Below are positions 53,141-62,993 of a stretch of 64,000 bases of DNA, piece after piece. The notes under the pieces are model-generated. The model was given only the letters and a program-made list of their open reading frames with translations, ran no database searches and was not told the DNA's origin. The stretch spans positions 10,244,501 through 10,308,500 of the forward strand of contig NZ_CP012673.1 of NCBI RefSeq assembly GCF_002950945.1. The letters are read 5' to 3'. Each line of letters opens with the position of its first letter. The stretch's first letter is position 1. A program made the position numbers and the translations under genes. Source of the stretch: Sorangium cellulosum. Its GTDB lineage: Bacteria > Myxococcota_A > Polyangia > Polyangiales > Polyangiaceae.

Positions 53141-54133
53141 CTAGCAAGCTTCGGCGCCCGGTCGCAAGGAAAGTGCGGGGGAGCACGCGATCCACTGCTT
53201 GCCGATCTCGACGTCCTCCTCGAACAGGAAGGCCGCGACCTCGTCGATCGAGCCGGCGCGGTTCGGCGGCGCGCCCAGCCGGAGCGCCGCGGCCTTGCCG
53301 AACGCAGCCGCCACCGGGTGGGGCGAGCTCGCGAGCCGCAGCAGCTCGGGCACGAGCTCGGCCGCGCCGAGCTCCCCCGCGAGGATCGCCGCGAGCGGCC
53401 GCGGATCCGCGGGGCAGTCGTGGCTCCACGCGAGCGCGGAGCGCAGCACGGAGACCGTCTCGGGCGCCGCCGCGCGCGTCGCCGCCGTGCGGTAGCCGCC
53501 CCCCGGCAGCGCGAGCTGCGCGGAGCCGCGGCTCGTCGTGCAGACGGCGTCCGCCGCCTGGAGGAGCTCGGCGGCGATCGGCTCGGTCACGCCGTCGCCG
53601 AGCGCCGTCTGCCCCTCGATGTCGCCCGCGACGGGCCGCGCCGCCTCCTGCGCGTAGCCCTCGAGGTTGGCGAGCAGCCGCTCCAGATCCACCGCGCCGG
53701 CGGCGCGGCCGGCCAGCACGTCGCGCTCGGTGTGCACCGTCACGAGGCTCGACACGACGGCCGGCGTCCCGCCGCGCATCGTGTGCGACACGTCCACGCG
53801 CACCCGCCGCACGGCGGGCCACCGCAGCACCCGCAGGTCGGTGTCCGGGTTGACGAGGATCCCCCAGGGCACGACCGCCATCGTCACCTCGCGCGCGCCG
53901 CGCTGGACCGGGAGGCGCGGCTCGGCGCGCGCCAGCGCGAGCACGCCGAGCGCGCTCCCCATCGCCATGAGCCCGAGCGAGAGCGCCTGGCTCCCGGCGC
54001 TCCAGCAGGCGGCGGAGATGCCCGCGAGCCCCGCGGTGCCCGCCGCGGCGAACGCTCCGGTGGAGCCGCGCTCCGGGTGGAGCCAGACGTAGCGGAAATC
54101 CGGCGGAGGCAGCCTGCGCAGCACCGTGAACAC
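53141..54133 (-). CDS. Hypothetical membrane protein
   Basis: 330 aa. Two hydrophobic segments lie near residues 27-68. A soluble domain with strand-rich sequence (VVPWGILVNPDTDLRVLRW) and a helical C-terminal half follow. I do not recognise it. It resembles the overall plan of the protein at 49217-50563. Divergent from the ATPase gene at 54277. Confidence 0.72.
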   Translation of the reverse strand: MFTVLRRLPPPDFRYVWLHPERGSTGAFAAAGTAGLAGISAACWSAGSQALSLGLMAMGSALGVLALARAEPRLPVQRGAREVTMAVVPWGILVNPDTDLRVLRWPAVRRVRVDVSHTMRGGTPAVVSSLVTVHTERDVLAGRAAGAVDLERLLANLEGYAQEAARPVAGDIEGQTALGDGVTEPIAAELLQAADAVCTTSRGSAQLALPGGGYRTAATRAAAPETVSVLRSALAWSHDCPADPRPLAAILAGELGAAELVPELLRLASSPHPVAAAFGKAAALRLGAPPNRAGSIDEVAAFLFEEDVEIGKQWIACSPALSLRPGAEAC

Positions 54134-54276
54134 CCCCGAGCACGAATCTAGGCTGCCGCGCCCCCGCGCGCTACCGGATGCGGCGTCGACGCCGGGGGGG
54201 GGGCGCGCTGAACGCAGGGCGTCAAGCCGAGCGCGCCTCGCCCCACCCCGCGCGCGGGGTGATACCTTCGCGGGCG

Positions 54277-55332
54277 GTGCTGCTCTCCCACGTCCGCCTC
54301 GTCCATGTCGGCCCGTTCGACGACCTCTCGCTCTCCTTCGAAGGCGAAGGCGGCGCGCCGCGCCGGCTCGTGGTCCTGTTCGGCGGCGACGGCGTGGGCA
54401 AGACCTCCCTCCTCTCGGCGATCGCGTCGACGCGGCCCGGCTACGCGGTCGCCCAGCCGAGATCGCGCGGCGAGGACAGCCCGCCCGCGCTCGTGGTCAC
54501 CGACTGGATGCTCGGGACCGACGACCCGGCGCGCGCGCACCCGCTGCGCGTCGCGAGCCCGAACGCCCGCCTCGACGAGCCCGAGGAGGCGGCGATCCTC
54601 CGGCGCCGGGAGCAGTCGTTCTTCGAGCGGCGCGCGGCGGAGGGGGGCTTCGTGCTCGTCGCGCTGTCGGGCTCGCGGTGGTTCTCTCGCACCTCGATCG
54701 TGCTGACCACGCCCGAGCGCAGCATCCTCCGCTACGACGTCCGGGCGGCCGCGAGCTTCGACGACGCGACGCGCACCGACCTCGCCCGCGAGACGAAGCA
54801 GGTGCTCGCGTTCGCCCCGCTCGCCGCCGCCGTCGCGCGCGAGGAGCGCGACGAGTCGAAGAGGAGGCGCCTCGACGCGCTCGATCGCGCGCTCAGGGAG
54901 GTGCTCGCGGCGCTGCTCGAGGGCTCCGGCGCGACGTACCTGGGCGTCGATCCGCTCCGGTTCGAGCCGATCTTCGAGCGCGGAGACGGCCAGCGCGTGG
55001 ACTTCGACGACCTCGGGCGGAGCGCGCGGCACGCCGTCGCGTTCGGCGCGCTGTCGCTCCGCGCGCTCGCGGCCGCGCACCCGAGCGGGGATCCGCGCCT
55101 CGCCGAGGGGGTGGTGCTGATCGATGACATCGAGGCGCAGCAGCCGCTGCACCGCCAGCGCTCGCTCGCCGCGCGCCTGCGCGCGGCGCTGCCCAACGTG
55201 CAGTGGATCGTCACCACCTCGTCGCCGGCGGTCGCGCTCGGCTGCGATCTCTCCGACGTGATCGCGCTCCGCCGCGAGCCCTCGTCGGGGCGCGTCGAGC
55301 TCCACGAGGGGCCGGACGCCGTGCTGCACTGA
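54277..55332 (+). CDS. P-loop ATPase, RecF/ABC-ATPase-like
   Basis: 351 aa from a GTG start; the protein begins LLSHVRLVHVGPFDDLSLSF, as in AAA_21/RecF-like ATPases. Walker A is GGDGVGKTSLL (about 35-45), Walker B is VVLIDDIEAQ (about 285) and the late motif is WIVTTSSPAVA. It probably acts as a single-subunit SMC/RecF-like ATPase, perhaps in DNA transactions or defence; the role is unknown. The upstream region contains a run of ten G (54194-54203), and no clear ribosome binding site is seen. Confidence 0.8.
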   Translation: MLLSHVRLVHVGPFDDLSLSFEGEGGAPRRLVVLFGGDGVGKTSLLSAIASTRPGYAVAQPRSRGEDSPPALVVTDWMLGTDDPARAHPLRVASPNARLDEPEEAAILRRREQSFFERRAAEGGFVLVALSGSRWFSRTSIVLTTPERSILRYDVRAAASFDDATRTDLARETKQVLAFAPLAAAVAREERDESKRRRLDALDRALREVLAALLEGSGATYLGVDPLRFEPIFERGDGQRVDFDDLGRSARHAVAFGALSLRALAAAHPSGDPRLAEGVVLIDDIEAQQPLHRQRSLAARLRAALPNVQWIVTTSSPAVALGCDLSDVIALRREPSSGRVELHEGPDAVLH

Positions 55333-55389
55333 AGCGCGCCGCCGCGCGGGACGGCGGCTGGCCGCGCGCTCGCCCGCGCGCAGCGCGCG

Positions 55390-56838
55390 TCAGACGAGCG
55401 GCACCGCGAGGAGCACGACCTCCTTGCCGCGCACCTCGATCTTGTAGCGCATTGGCTTGCCGTGCTTCTGCCCGAGGTCCTGCTCGCTCGCCTTGAGGCG
55501 GGCGACGAACGCGTCGCGGGTGATGTGGTCGACCGGGTCGCCGAGCGACCTCTTCGCCGCGATGTACTCGGCGAAGATGCGCGTGTAGTAGGCGTCCTCC
55601 GGCTCCTCGAGCAGCGCCTTCGCGTCCGCGGGGATCTCGCTCGCCGACAGCGCGGCCATGCGCTCGTCGACCTCGAGCGCGTCCCGGAACGACGCCGACG
55701 TGGGCGCGCGCGACGGGCGCCCGTCGGCGTCGGTCTCGTCCTCCTGCACGCCGAGCAGCTGGTTGAGGAGCGAGTTCAGCCGGAACACGAGCCCGCCGAG
55801 CTCGGCGTGCTCGATCTGGAACCGGAGGTCGGTCCGGCCGTTCATGATCGCGAGCAGGCCGTCCTCGATCTCGGAGACCGGCTGCGAGATGTACGCGTCC
55901 AGGAAGTACGCCGCGATCACGACGAGCACGAGCCCGAGCGCGGTGACGCCGAGCAGCGGCCAGAAGAGCGCGGCCGCGGCCCCCTGCGTCCTCGGCTGCG
56001 CGATGCTGAGGACCACCGCGCGCCGCCCGTCGCCGTAGCCCTCGAGCGCGTGCGCCGCGGCGCCGTAGCCGGCGGGCAGCCCGCCGATGTCGACCATCCG
56101 CCCGGAGCCCAGCGCGTGCAGCGCGCCGTCCTTCGCGGGCGACGCCGCGAGCGCCGCGCCGAGCTCGGGCGAGGCGCCGCGCGACTTGGCCACCACGTCG
56201 AGCCCGTCGCCCGACTGCACCGCCACGACGAGGATGCGCCCGCTCGTGCGCTCGCTCGCGTTGGTCAGCCGCTCGTCGTTCAGCGCGGTGCCCACCGCGA
56301 CGGCGCCGACGATCCGCCCGTCGTCGCCGCGGATGGGCGCGTACGACGCGAGCAGCTGCTCGTTGCGCGCGCGGCTCACCCACGCGTCCGAGCCGGTCAC
56401 GCCCCGCTCGATGGCGAGCTTCAGCGATGGGTAGACGGCGCCGAGGTCATCCCCTCGCATCAGCGCGGACCCGTTCCGTCCGAGCACGACGCCCTTCGTG
56501 TCCACGAGGACGACGAGGGACGGCGGGGTCTTGGCCAGCTCGGGCGCGGCGGCGACCGCCTCGCGGATCGCGTTGGCCGCGCTCGTGGCGGCCTCGGCGC
56601 GCGCCGGGGGGGTGCCCGCGTTGAACGGCTCGCGCAGCTTCGGATCGCTCGCGTGGGAGGCGAGCCACCGCTCGAGCACGAGGCCGTCGACCTGGAGCTG
56701 CGCCATGGCGGCCGCGAGCGCGCGCGGGGCTTCACCCTGGCTCGAGATTTCCCCGAGGGAGGCGCGCGCGAGGGCGTACGAGAGCCCTCCGACCAGGAGG
56801 ACAATCACGGCGAAGACTGCGATGATCTTTCCGCGCAT
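55390..56838 (-). CDS. Membrane sensor protein with periplasmic Cache-like domain
   Basis: 482 aa. An N-terminal helix (IIAVFAVIVLLVGGLSYA), a periplasmic region (about 30-300; VVLVDTKGVVLGRNG, YAPIRGDDGRIVGAVAVG, Cache-like), a second helix (ALFWPLLGVTALGLVLVVIA) and a HAMP-like stretch (YISQPVSEIEDGLLAIMNG) are seen. A cytoplasmic domain (about 390-482) has no kinase or methyl-accepting motif. This C-terminal domain seems typical of myxobacterial proteins, possibly the MXAN_5187 type (from memory, uncertain). Divergent from the deacetylase gene with an 82-bp gap. Confidence 0.8.
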   Translation of the reverse strand: MRGKIIAVFAVIVLLVGGLSYALARASLGEISSQGEAPRALAAAMAQLQVDGLVLERWLASHASDPKLREPFNAGTPPARAEAATSAANAIREAVAAAPELAKTPPSLVVLVDTKGVVLGRNGSALMRGDDLGAVYPSLKLAIERGVTGSDAWVSRARNEQLLASYAPIRGDDGRIVGAVAVGTALNDERLTNASERTSGRILVVAVQSGDGLDVVAKSRGASPELGAALAASPAKDGALHALGSGRMVDIGGLPAGYGAAAHALEGYGDGRRAVVLSIAQPRTQGAAAALFWPLLGVTALGLVLVVIAAYFLDAYISQPVSEIEDGLLAIMNGRTDLRFQIEHAELGGLVFRLNSLLNQLLGVQEDETDADGRPSRAPTSASFRDALEVDERMAALSASEIPADAKALLEEPEDAYYTRIFAEYIAAKRSLGDPVDHITRDAFVARLKASEQDLGQKHGKPMRYKIEVRGKEVVLLAVPLV

Positions 56839-56920
56839 CCTGCGCCTCCACTCCTTCTTGCCGAAGCTCAGGGCAAGCTACCATCCGGTGCGGCGCTGCT
56901 ACAACTCTCCCACCCAGGTC

Positions 56921-58021
<1,101 letters not shown>

Positions 58022-58330
58022 GCCGGGCGGGGGCGAAGGCCGGGACGTCGTCCCCCGAGCTCGCCCCAGGCTCGGCGACGCCGTATCTATAGAAGATCGC
58101 AGGGATTTCTTGCCACACAGCCCGGGGAGCCTGACTGGCGGCCGGGGGGGGGGGACGAGCGGCGCCGGGCGGGACGAGCGGACGCCGGCGCGCGACCCCG
58201 GGGAGGGGCCGAACGGGGGATGGGGGCGGCGCGGAGCAGATTGCGAACGCGACCGTGCGTTTACCCGATTGCACTCCGCGCGAAGCTGAGTATCCTCCGA
58301 GCCCTTCGCAGCTCACGGGCCGCGAAGAAC
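58022..58330. other. Intergenic region before tRNA-His, with an 11-G run
   Basis: About 310 bp with no gene. It contains an 11-base G run (58144-58154) and two copies of GGGACGAGCGG directly after it. The promoter of the tRNA should lie in the last 100 bp; no clear boxes are seen. Confidence 0.6.
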
Positions 58331-58407
58331 GGTGGGTATAGCTCAGTTGGTAGAGCACTGGATTGTGGCTCCAGGTGTCGCGGGTTCAAATCCCGTTACT
58401 CACCCCA
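58331..58407 (+). tRNA. tRNA-His (GTG)
   Basis: Cloverleaf folds by hand. The anticodon GTG lies at 58365-58367 in the loop TTGTGGC, with stem CTGGA/TCCAG. The T arm is GCGGGTTCAAATCCCG. The acceptor stem GTGGGTA pairs with TACTCAC, with one G-T pair. The extra 5' G at 58331 faces C at 58404, the G-1 identity element of tRNA-His. The 3' CCA is encoded (58405-58407). Confidence 0.97.
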
Positions 58408-58593
58408 GGTAGAACTGCCCGAAATCGCTACCGAAAGCGGCGACCCGAGGGCTGGACAGGCAGACGGAGACGCGGGGTTTGGGTCCAAGCGGTGGGTCCA
58501 ACCCCGCCCCCGGTGACCCGGCCCCGGTCACTCAGGCCTCGCCACCCCGGTTGACAGCGCCCCCTCCGCGTCACCGGACGGCGGGCGCCCCTG

Positions 58594-59184
58594 CTACTTC
58601 GCCCAGAGAACCGAGAGATCGAGCTCGATGGCGTCGAAGGGTTCGACGCGGACGCGGGCGGCGTCGCGATGGACGACCGCGGGTCCCCAGCGACCCGCCT
58701 CGCCGAGCACGTAGACCTCGAGCGTCCGCGCGATGGGGTCGACGAGCCACGCGTGCCGCACGCCCTCACGCGCGTAGACCGGCATCTTCTCGTCGCGGTC
58801 GACGTCCTCCGTGGATGCGCTCAGGACCTCGCAGATCCAGTCCGGGGCGAGCGCGAAGTAGGCCGTCTCGGGCAGCTCGGGCATGCGCTCGCGACGCCAG
58901 CCGGCGAGATCGGGCACGAGCGCTTCGATCTCGCCAGGCGCCGCCGGGTCCGGGAAGTGCAGCTCGGGCTCCGGAAGGATCCACCATCCGCCAGGACCAC
59001 CGCGCCCGCGGTGGAAGGGACCGAAGAGCTCCCCCTGCAGGGCCCCCGCGGCGTTCGCGTGCCGCGGCGCCGGCCGAGGGAACACGTGCAGGGTGCCGCG
59101 GACGAGCTCCGCCACCTTCATCGGCGCGACGGCTTCGAGGTCAGCGTACGTGGCGCGGCGCTGCTTCTCGGCGGGCTCGCCCAT
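58594..59184 (-). CDS. Uma2-family (DUF820) protein, putative nuclease
   Basis: 196 aa from the ATG at 59184. Typical stretches are VAELVRGTLHVFPRPAPRH, PDLAGWRRERMPE, APDWICEVLSASTEDVDR (PD-(D/E)XK-like core with Glu) and YAREGVRHAWLVDP. The PD-(D/E)XK fold suggests nuclease ancestry, but activity is generally unproven. Such genes are numerous in large myxobacterial and cyanobacterial genomes. Single gene, no partner seen. Confidence 0.88.
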   Translation of the reverse strand: MGEPAEKQRRATYADLEAVAPMKVAELVRGTLHVFPRPAPRHANAAGALQGELFGPFHRGRGGPGGWWILPEPELHFPDPAAPGEIEALVPDLAGWRRERMPELPETAYFALAPDWICEVLSASTEDVDRDEKMPVYAREGVRHAWLVDPIARTLEVYVLGEAGRWGPAVVHRDAARVRVEPFDAIELDLSVLWAK

Positions 59185-59543
59185 GGACGAAGCCTGCCCG
59201 GGGGCAAGGCCCGAGGCAAGGCGGTGGAGGAGCAGAGCCGGGTCGGCGCGCCAGCCGGGGCGCTCACCGGCGCGGGGCCACGACGGCGAGCCGGAGCCGG
59301 GGAGCGTGCGGCGGCAGCGGATGGCGTCACGACAATGGGGCTGGCGTGGGGCTGCGAGACAAGGCGGAACATCAAGGTTCGCCCGGTTCAATAAGCGATC
59401 TCCGCTCCGCCTCGCTCGCTCCCTGTACGGACTCGATCCCTGGATATCCAGCCGTCGCGGTGAGCCCTTATCCAGTCCACCGGAGACAGCAAGTCTTTTT
59501 GCCGTAACGAGTTCGCCACACCGTCCGCGTAGCGTCCGCGCGC
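59185..59543. other. Divergent intergenic region, 359 bp
   Basis: Lies between the starts of the Uma2 gene (minus) and the lipoprotein gene (plus), so promoters in both directions are expected. I see no gene and no clear repeat. Confidence 0.5.
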
Positions 59544-60926
59544 ATGAAAACCACCCTGTCCTGGGGCCGCGCGCAGGCCGCGCGCCTCCTGTCCTCCATT
59601 TTCCTTGCAGTCGTCGCGCCGCAGCTCGGGGCGTGTGTCGTCGCGCCGGGAGGCGCCCCGGAAGATGCCGAGTTGCCGGCCCCCGGGATCGTCGATGTCG
59701 TCCGTCCGCTCACGCTCTCCGATCGCGCCCGCGTGCCCGAGAAGGAGCCGGGGTTCGTCGCTGCGGAGCTCGGGGCCCACGAGCTCGTCATCACCCATGA
59801 TGGCAGCCTGCCGCCGTTCGCCGCGGGCGACGTGCTCGCCGGCACCCAGGGCGGCGGGTACCTCGTCCGCGTGGTGAACGTGCGCGCGCTCGACGCGCTG
59901 CGGTTCGCGCTGGAGACGGCGCCCGCCTACCTCACGGAGTTCATCGCCGAGGGGCACTTCCGCGTCCGCTACGACGCGCACGCGTACGCGCGCGCCCTCG
60001 ACGAGCACGCCGCGCGCCTCCGCGCGCTCGGCGAGGAGGACGGCGAGGCGATCGCGAGCCAGGCCGAGGCCCTCAAGCTCTCGTCCGGCGCCTCCCTGAA
60101 GCTCTTCGATCTCTCCTCGGCCAAGCTCCCCGCGTCGTGCGGCGTCACCGCGCAGGGCACGGCCACGCTCGACGTCGACGCCGAGCTCTCCCCGGAGGTC
60201 GACCTCGAGGTGGAGGTCGGCCCGAGGGGCAAGCTCAACCCGGTGCCGGAGCTGAAGCGGCTCCGCTTCGTCGCGGCCGGGAGGCTCGACGTGAGCGCCG
60301 AGCTCCGCGGCGCCGGCACGGTCACCGGGAGCTGCACGGTCGATCTGCTCGAGCTCGCCGGGGGCGTCCCGAGCGTGCCGCTCCCGACGCTGACGTTCTG
60401 GGTGGGGCCCGCGCCCGTGATCGTCACGACGGAGGTCGTGCCGAGGGCGAAGGCCGAGCTCGGGCTGTCGTTCACGGCCGCCGAGGTGAACGCCGAGGCG
60501 CGGACCACGGCCGAGATCGAGGCCGGGGTCGACTACAAGGACGAGAAGTGGAGCACGATCTGGGAGCCGTCCTGCTCGGCGTCGGGCGCGGCCTCGATCG
60601 GGGCGCCCGGCGCGATCACGGCGTCCGGCAAGGTGAGCGCCGGCGCGGAGCTCCGGGCGCGCCTCTACGGGATCCTCGGCCCGAACGTCGGCATCCAGGC
60701 GTACACGCGCGTCTCGGCGGAGACCGCGCCGCCCTACTGCTCGTACGACGCGCGGATCGACGGCGGCGTGCGCGCCTACGCCCAGGCGGAAGCGGGCGTG
60801 TCGGTCGGCCCGCTCGACCTGACGTTCAAGAGCCTCGATCTCGTCGATCTCGAGCTCCTGCACTTCGAGGGGCCGCGCACGTCGGGCGCGCTCCGCGACG
60901 CCCCCGAGTGCGACGCGGCCCCCTGA
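59544..60926 (+). CDS. Putative lipoprotein of unknown function
   Basis: 460 aa. The lipoprotein signal ends APQLGAC. The mature protein has a head (GDVLAGTQGGGYLVRVVNV) and a long, strand-rich body of regular sequence (AELGLSFTAAEVNAEARTTA), probably a beta-rich surface protein. Four or so cysteines (SCGV, GSCTVD, PSCSAS, YCSYD) could form disulfides. I do not recognise the family. Confidence 0.78.
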   Translation: MKTTLSWGRAQAARLLSSIFLAVVAPQLGACVVAPGGAPEDAELPAPGIVDVVRPLTLSDRARVPEKEPGFVAAELGAHELVITHDGSLPPFAAGDVLAGTQGGGYLVRVVNVRALDALRFALETAPAYLTEFIAEGHFRVRYDAHAYARALDEHAARLRALGEEDGEAIASQAEALKLSSGASLKLFDLSSAKLPASCGVTAQGTATLDVDAELSPEVDLEVEVGPRGKLNPVPELKRLRFVAAGRLDVSAELRGAGTVTGSCTVDLLELAGGVPSVPLPTLTFWVGPAPVIVTTEVVPRAKAELGLSFTAAEVNAEARTTAEIEAGVDYKDEKWSTIWEPSCSASGAASIGAPGAITASGKVSAGAELRARLYGILGPNVGIQAYTRVSAETAPPYCSYDARIDGGVRAYAQAEAGVSVGPLDLTFKSLDLVDLELLHFEGPRTSGALRDAPECDAAP

Positions 60927-60972
60927 GCCAGGCCGCCGCCCGCGCGCGCGCCCGCCCGGGCGCCGCGCGCGC

Positions 60973-61470
60973 TCACGGCGCCGCCCCGCCTCCCCCGCCC
61001 CCGCCCCCGCCGCTGCTCGCGCAGGCCACGTAATCGCAGGACGTCTCGTCCTCGCACGCCTCGGCGGGCGCCTCGCCGTCGCTCCCCTGGGACTCCAGGC
61101 ACTCGATCTCGCAGCTCGCCTTGCTGGGCGGCGAATTCCCGCGCTCCTCCTCGCAGAGGATCTGGTTCTCGCAAAGCGTGCTGCACGCGGCCGGGATGTC
61201 CGAATCCACACAGGCCACGTAATCGCAGGACGCCTTATCCACGCACACCTCGGTGCGCGCGACGAGCTCTTCCCCCTTGAGCCCGAGGCAAGCGGTCTCG
61301 CAGCCCGTCTGGCTCGGCGGCGAATTCCCGCGCTCCTCCTCGCAGAGGATCCGGTTTTTACAGAGCTCATGGCACGCGTTCAAATTCTCCTCGTCCTTGC
61401 ATCCTGCGGCGATCAGGAGAAGAGCGGCGGCGGTGACGAGGGGAATCGTTCGGAGTTCTGCGGTCTTCAT
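60973..61470 (-). CDS. Cysteine-rich lipoprotein with two tandem repeats
   Basis: 165 aa from the ATG at 61470. The lipobox ends LIAAGC. Two repeats of about 55-60 residues follow. Both contain LCEEERGNSPPS and ASCDYVAC or TSCDYVAC, with cysteines at matching places (CHELC/CSTLC, GCETAC/SCEIEC, EVC/EAC). The tail is a run of nine glycines and Ala-Ala-Pro. It is probably a small disulfide-stabilised surface protein. The function is unknown. Confidence 0.78.
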   Translation of the reverse strand: MKTAELRTIPLVTAAALLLIAAGCKDEENLNACHELCKNRILCEEERGNSPPSQTGCETACLGLKGEELVARTEVCVDKASCDYVACVDSDIPAACSTLCENQILCEEERGNSPPSKASCEIECLESQGSDGEAPAEACEDETSCDYVACASSGGGGGGGGGAAP

Positions 61471-61712
61471 GTGCAGCTCATCTCGGTTGTGAAACGGCGG
61501 TTCTCCTCGGGGGATCCCGCCGCCGACTGGCGGCCTCGGACATCCCGCGAGGAGCTGAGCGCGGGGCCCTGCAAGAATACGGGCGCTTCGACTCGGGCCC
61601 ACGAGCCTCACCATGAGGCCACGCCTCGCCGAGCATAGACGAAATCCGCGCCGCCGCCCACGTCCCGGCCGCGCGGCCGCGCGGCCGCGCGGCGGCCGGC
61701 GCGGCGATCGGC

Positions 61713-61765
61713 CGCGACGCCTCGGGCCAGCGCGCCGCGGCGGCGCGCTGGCCCGAGGCGTCGCG
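61713..61765. repeat. Perfect 53-bp palindrome (26-bp arms, 1-base loop)
   Basis: The left arm 61713-61738 is the exact reverse complement of 61740-61765. It lies between the divergent starts of the Cys-rich lipoprotein (61470) and the response regulator (61819). Directly before it (about 61664-61700) is a run of short GCGGCCGC-type repeats. It could be a regulator site, a cruciform or a mobile-element trace. The rest of 61471-61818 holds no gene. Confidence 0.93.
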
Positions 61766-61818
61766 TGTGGTACATTGCGTCATGGGCGCTCCGACGCGCC
61801 CACCGACGCCGAGGACGA

Positions 61819-62322
61819 ATGCCATCCAAGGAATCCGACACCCTGCTCGAGGCCGATCCAGGCCGGCGGCCGGATCACGAGACGCCCGAGTCCACGCGGA
61901 TTCCGCTGGTGCTCGTGGTCGACGAGGACAAGCACATCTGGCAGTCGCTCGGCGAGCTCCTCTCGGACAGGTACCGCCTGGTGGTCTGCGCTTCGGCCCT
62001 GGACGGGGTCGCGGCGTTCACCGAGGACACCTGCGCGGTGATCATCGACGTGCGGATGTCGGGGCAGGACGGCTTCTGGGTCTGCGATCAGATCCGCAAG
62101 GCGCAGCCGGAAGTCCCGGTGATCTTCTATTCCGCTTACCAGGACGAGAAGGACTCGTTCGAGGTCATCAACGCCCACCGGCCGTTCGCCTACGTCGACA
62201 AGCACGGCGCCGCGCAGAAGCTGCTCGACGCCCTCGAGAAGGCGACGCGCATCTTCCAGAGCACGCTCCGCAGCAGGCGGATCATCGAGCGGCTGCAACG
62301 CCGCCGGCAGGAGGCGGTCTGA
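61819..62322 (+). CDS. Response regulator, receiver domain only
   Basis: 167 aa from the ATG at 61819, which has GAGGA 4 nt upstream. The receiver shows VVDEDKH (acidic pocket), the phospho-acceptor Asp in IIDVRMSGQDG, FYSAY (Ser/Thr switch) and VDKH (Lys). A helical, basic tail (TRIFQSTLRSRRIIERLQRRR) follows with no DNA-binding domain. It likely works by protein contacts. No histidine kinase lies nearby. Overlaps the next gene by the last bases of its stop. Confidence 0.88.
   Translation: MPSKESDTLLEADPGRRPDHETPESTRIPLVLVVDEDKHIWQSLGELLSDRYRLVVCASALDGVAAFTEDTCAVIIDVRMSGQDGFWVCDQIRKAQPEVPVIFYSAYQDEKDSFEVINAHRPFAYVDKHGAAQKLLDALEKATRIFQSTLRSRRIIERLQRRRQEAV
62309..62314 (+). promoter_or_regulatory. 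Strong ribosome binding site before a CTG start
   Basis: AGGAGG ends 4 nt before CTG at 62319, which overlaps the stop of the response regulator (CTGA). It suggests that the VTT gene starts at this unusual codon. Confidence 0.45.
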
Positions 62323-62972
62323 CGTCGCGAGGCAGCGAGGGGCAAGGCGACGAGGCGCACGAGGGCGAAGCGCGAGGCGGCAAGGCGCAAGGCAACGAGG
62401 CGCGCGCCGGCGAAGGACGGCGCGACCTGTGGCGCACGCTGGCCCAGCTGGTGCTCAGCCTGGGGGCCCTCTTCGGCGGGATCGCGCTCGCGGCGCACCT
62501 CGTGCGCGACCAGCTCGAGGCGCTCGGCCGCGGGTTCGTGGAGCGCTTCGGCCTCGCGGGGATGTTCATCGGCACCTACCTCGCCGACGCGTTCTCGTTC
62601 CCGATCCCGCCGCAGTTCTACATGCTGACGGCGATCTCCACCGGAGGCTCGCAGATCCCGCCGATGATCGCGATCTCCGTGGCCTCGCTCCTCGCGGGCT
62701 GCACGGGTTACCGCCTCGCCGGGCACCTCGCGCGTTTCCGCATCTTCGCGGCGCGCCTGGAGCGGACTCGACCCAAGATAGACCGGCTGTTCGACCGTTA
62801 CGGGTACTGGGCGATCGCGATCGGGAGCATCTCGCCGGTCCCCTTCTCGATGCTCTGCTACCTGTCGGGGCTCTACCGGGTCCCGTGGCGCTACTTCGTC
62901 GCCCTGGTGCTGTTCCGGGTGCCCCGGCTCCTCCTCTTTTACGCGCTCATCCGGCTCGGATGGAGCCAGTGA
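62319..62972 (+). CDS. VTT (DedA/TVP38-like) membrane protein, probable CTG start
   Basis: 217 aa if started at CTG 62319 (AGGAGG upstream, CTGA overlap). The only standard start in frame before the conserved part is GTG 62451, which has no ribosome site and would start inside the first helix. Residues 1-35 are a hydrophilic Gly/Glu/Ala-rich stretch coded by short GC repeats. Membrane helices follow at about 45-65 and beyond. FGLAGMFIGTYLADAFSFPIPPQ, AGCTGYRLAGHLARF and GSISPVPFSMLCYLSGLYRVPWRYF are typical of VTT/SNARE-associated proteins, which move lipids between leaflets in some characterised cases. The actual role here is unknown. Confidence 0.8.
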   Translation: MTSRGSEGQGDEAHEGEARGGKAQGNEARAGEGRRDLWRTLAQLVLSLGALFGGIALAAHLVRDQLEALGRGFVERFGLAGMFIGTYLADAFSFPIPPQFYMLTAISTGGSQIPPMIAISVASLLAGCTGYRLAGHLARFRIFAARLERTRPKIDRLFDRYGYWAIAIGSISPVPFSMLCYLSGLYRVPWRYFVALVLFRVPRLLLFYALIRLGWSQ

Positions 62973-62993
62973 AGCCGCGGCCCGAGGTGAGCC

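Noticed and set aside
54277..55332. ATPase as part of a defence system with the sensor at 55390-56838
   Set aside because: The genes are on opposite strands, convergent, and no nuclease or toxin partner is adjacent; there is no positive support.
58512..58531. Inverted repeat GGTGACC/GGTCAC after tRNA-His
   Set aside because: The stem is only 6 bp, has no T run, and lies about 100 bp after the tRNA, so it is too weak for a terminator call.
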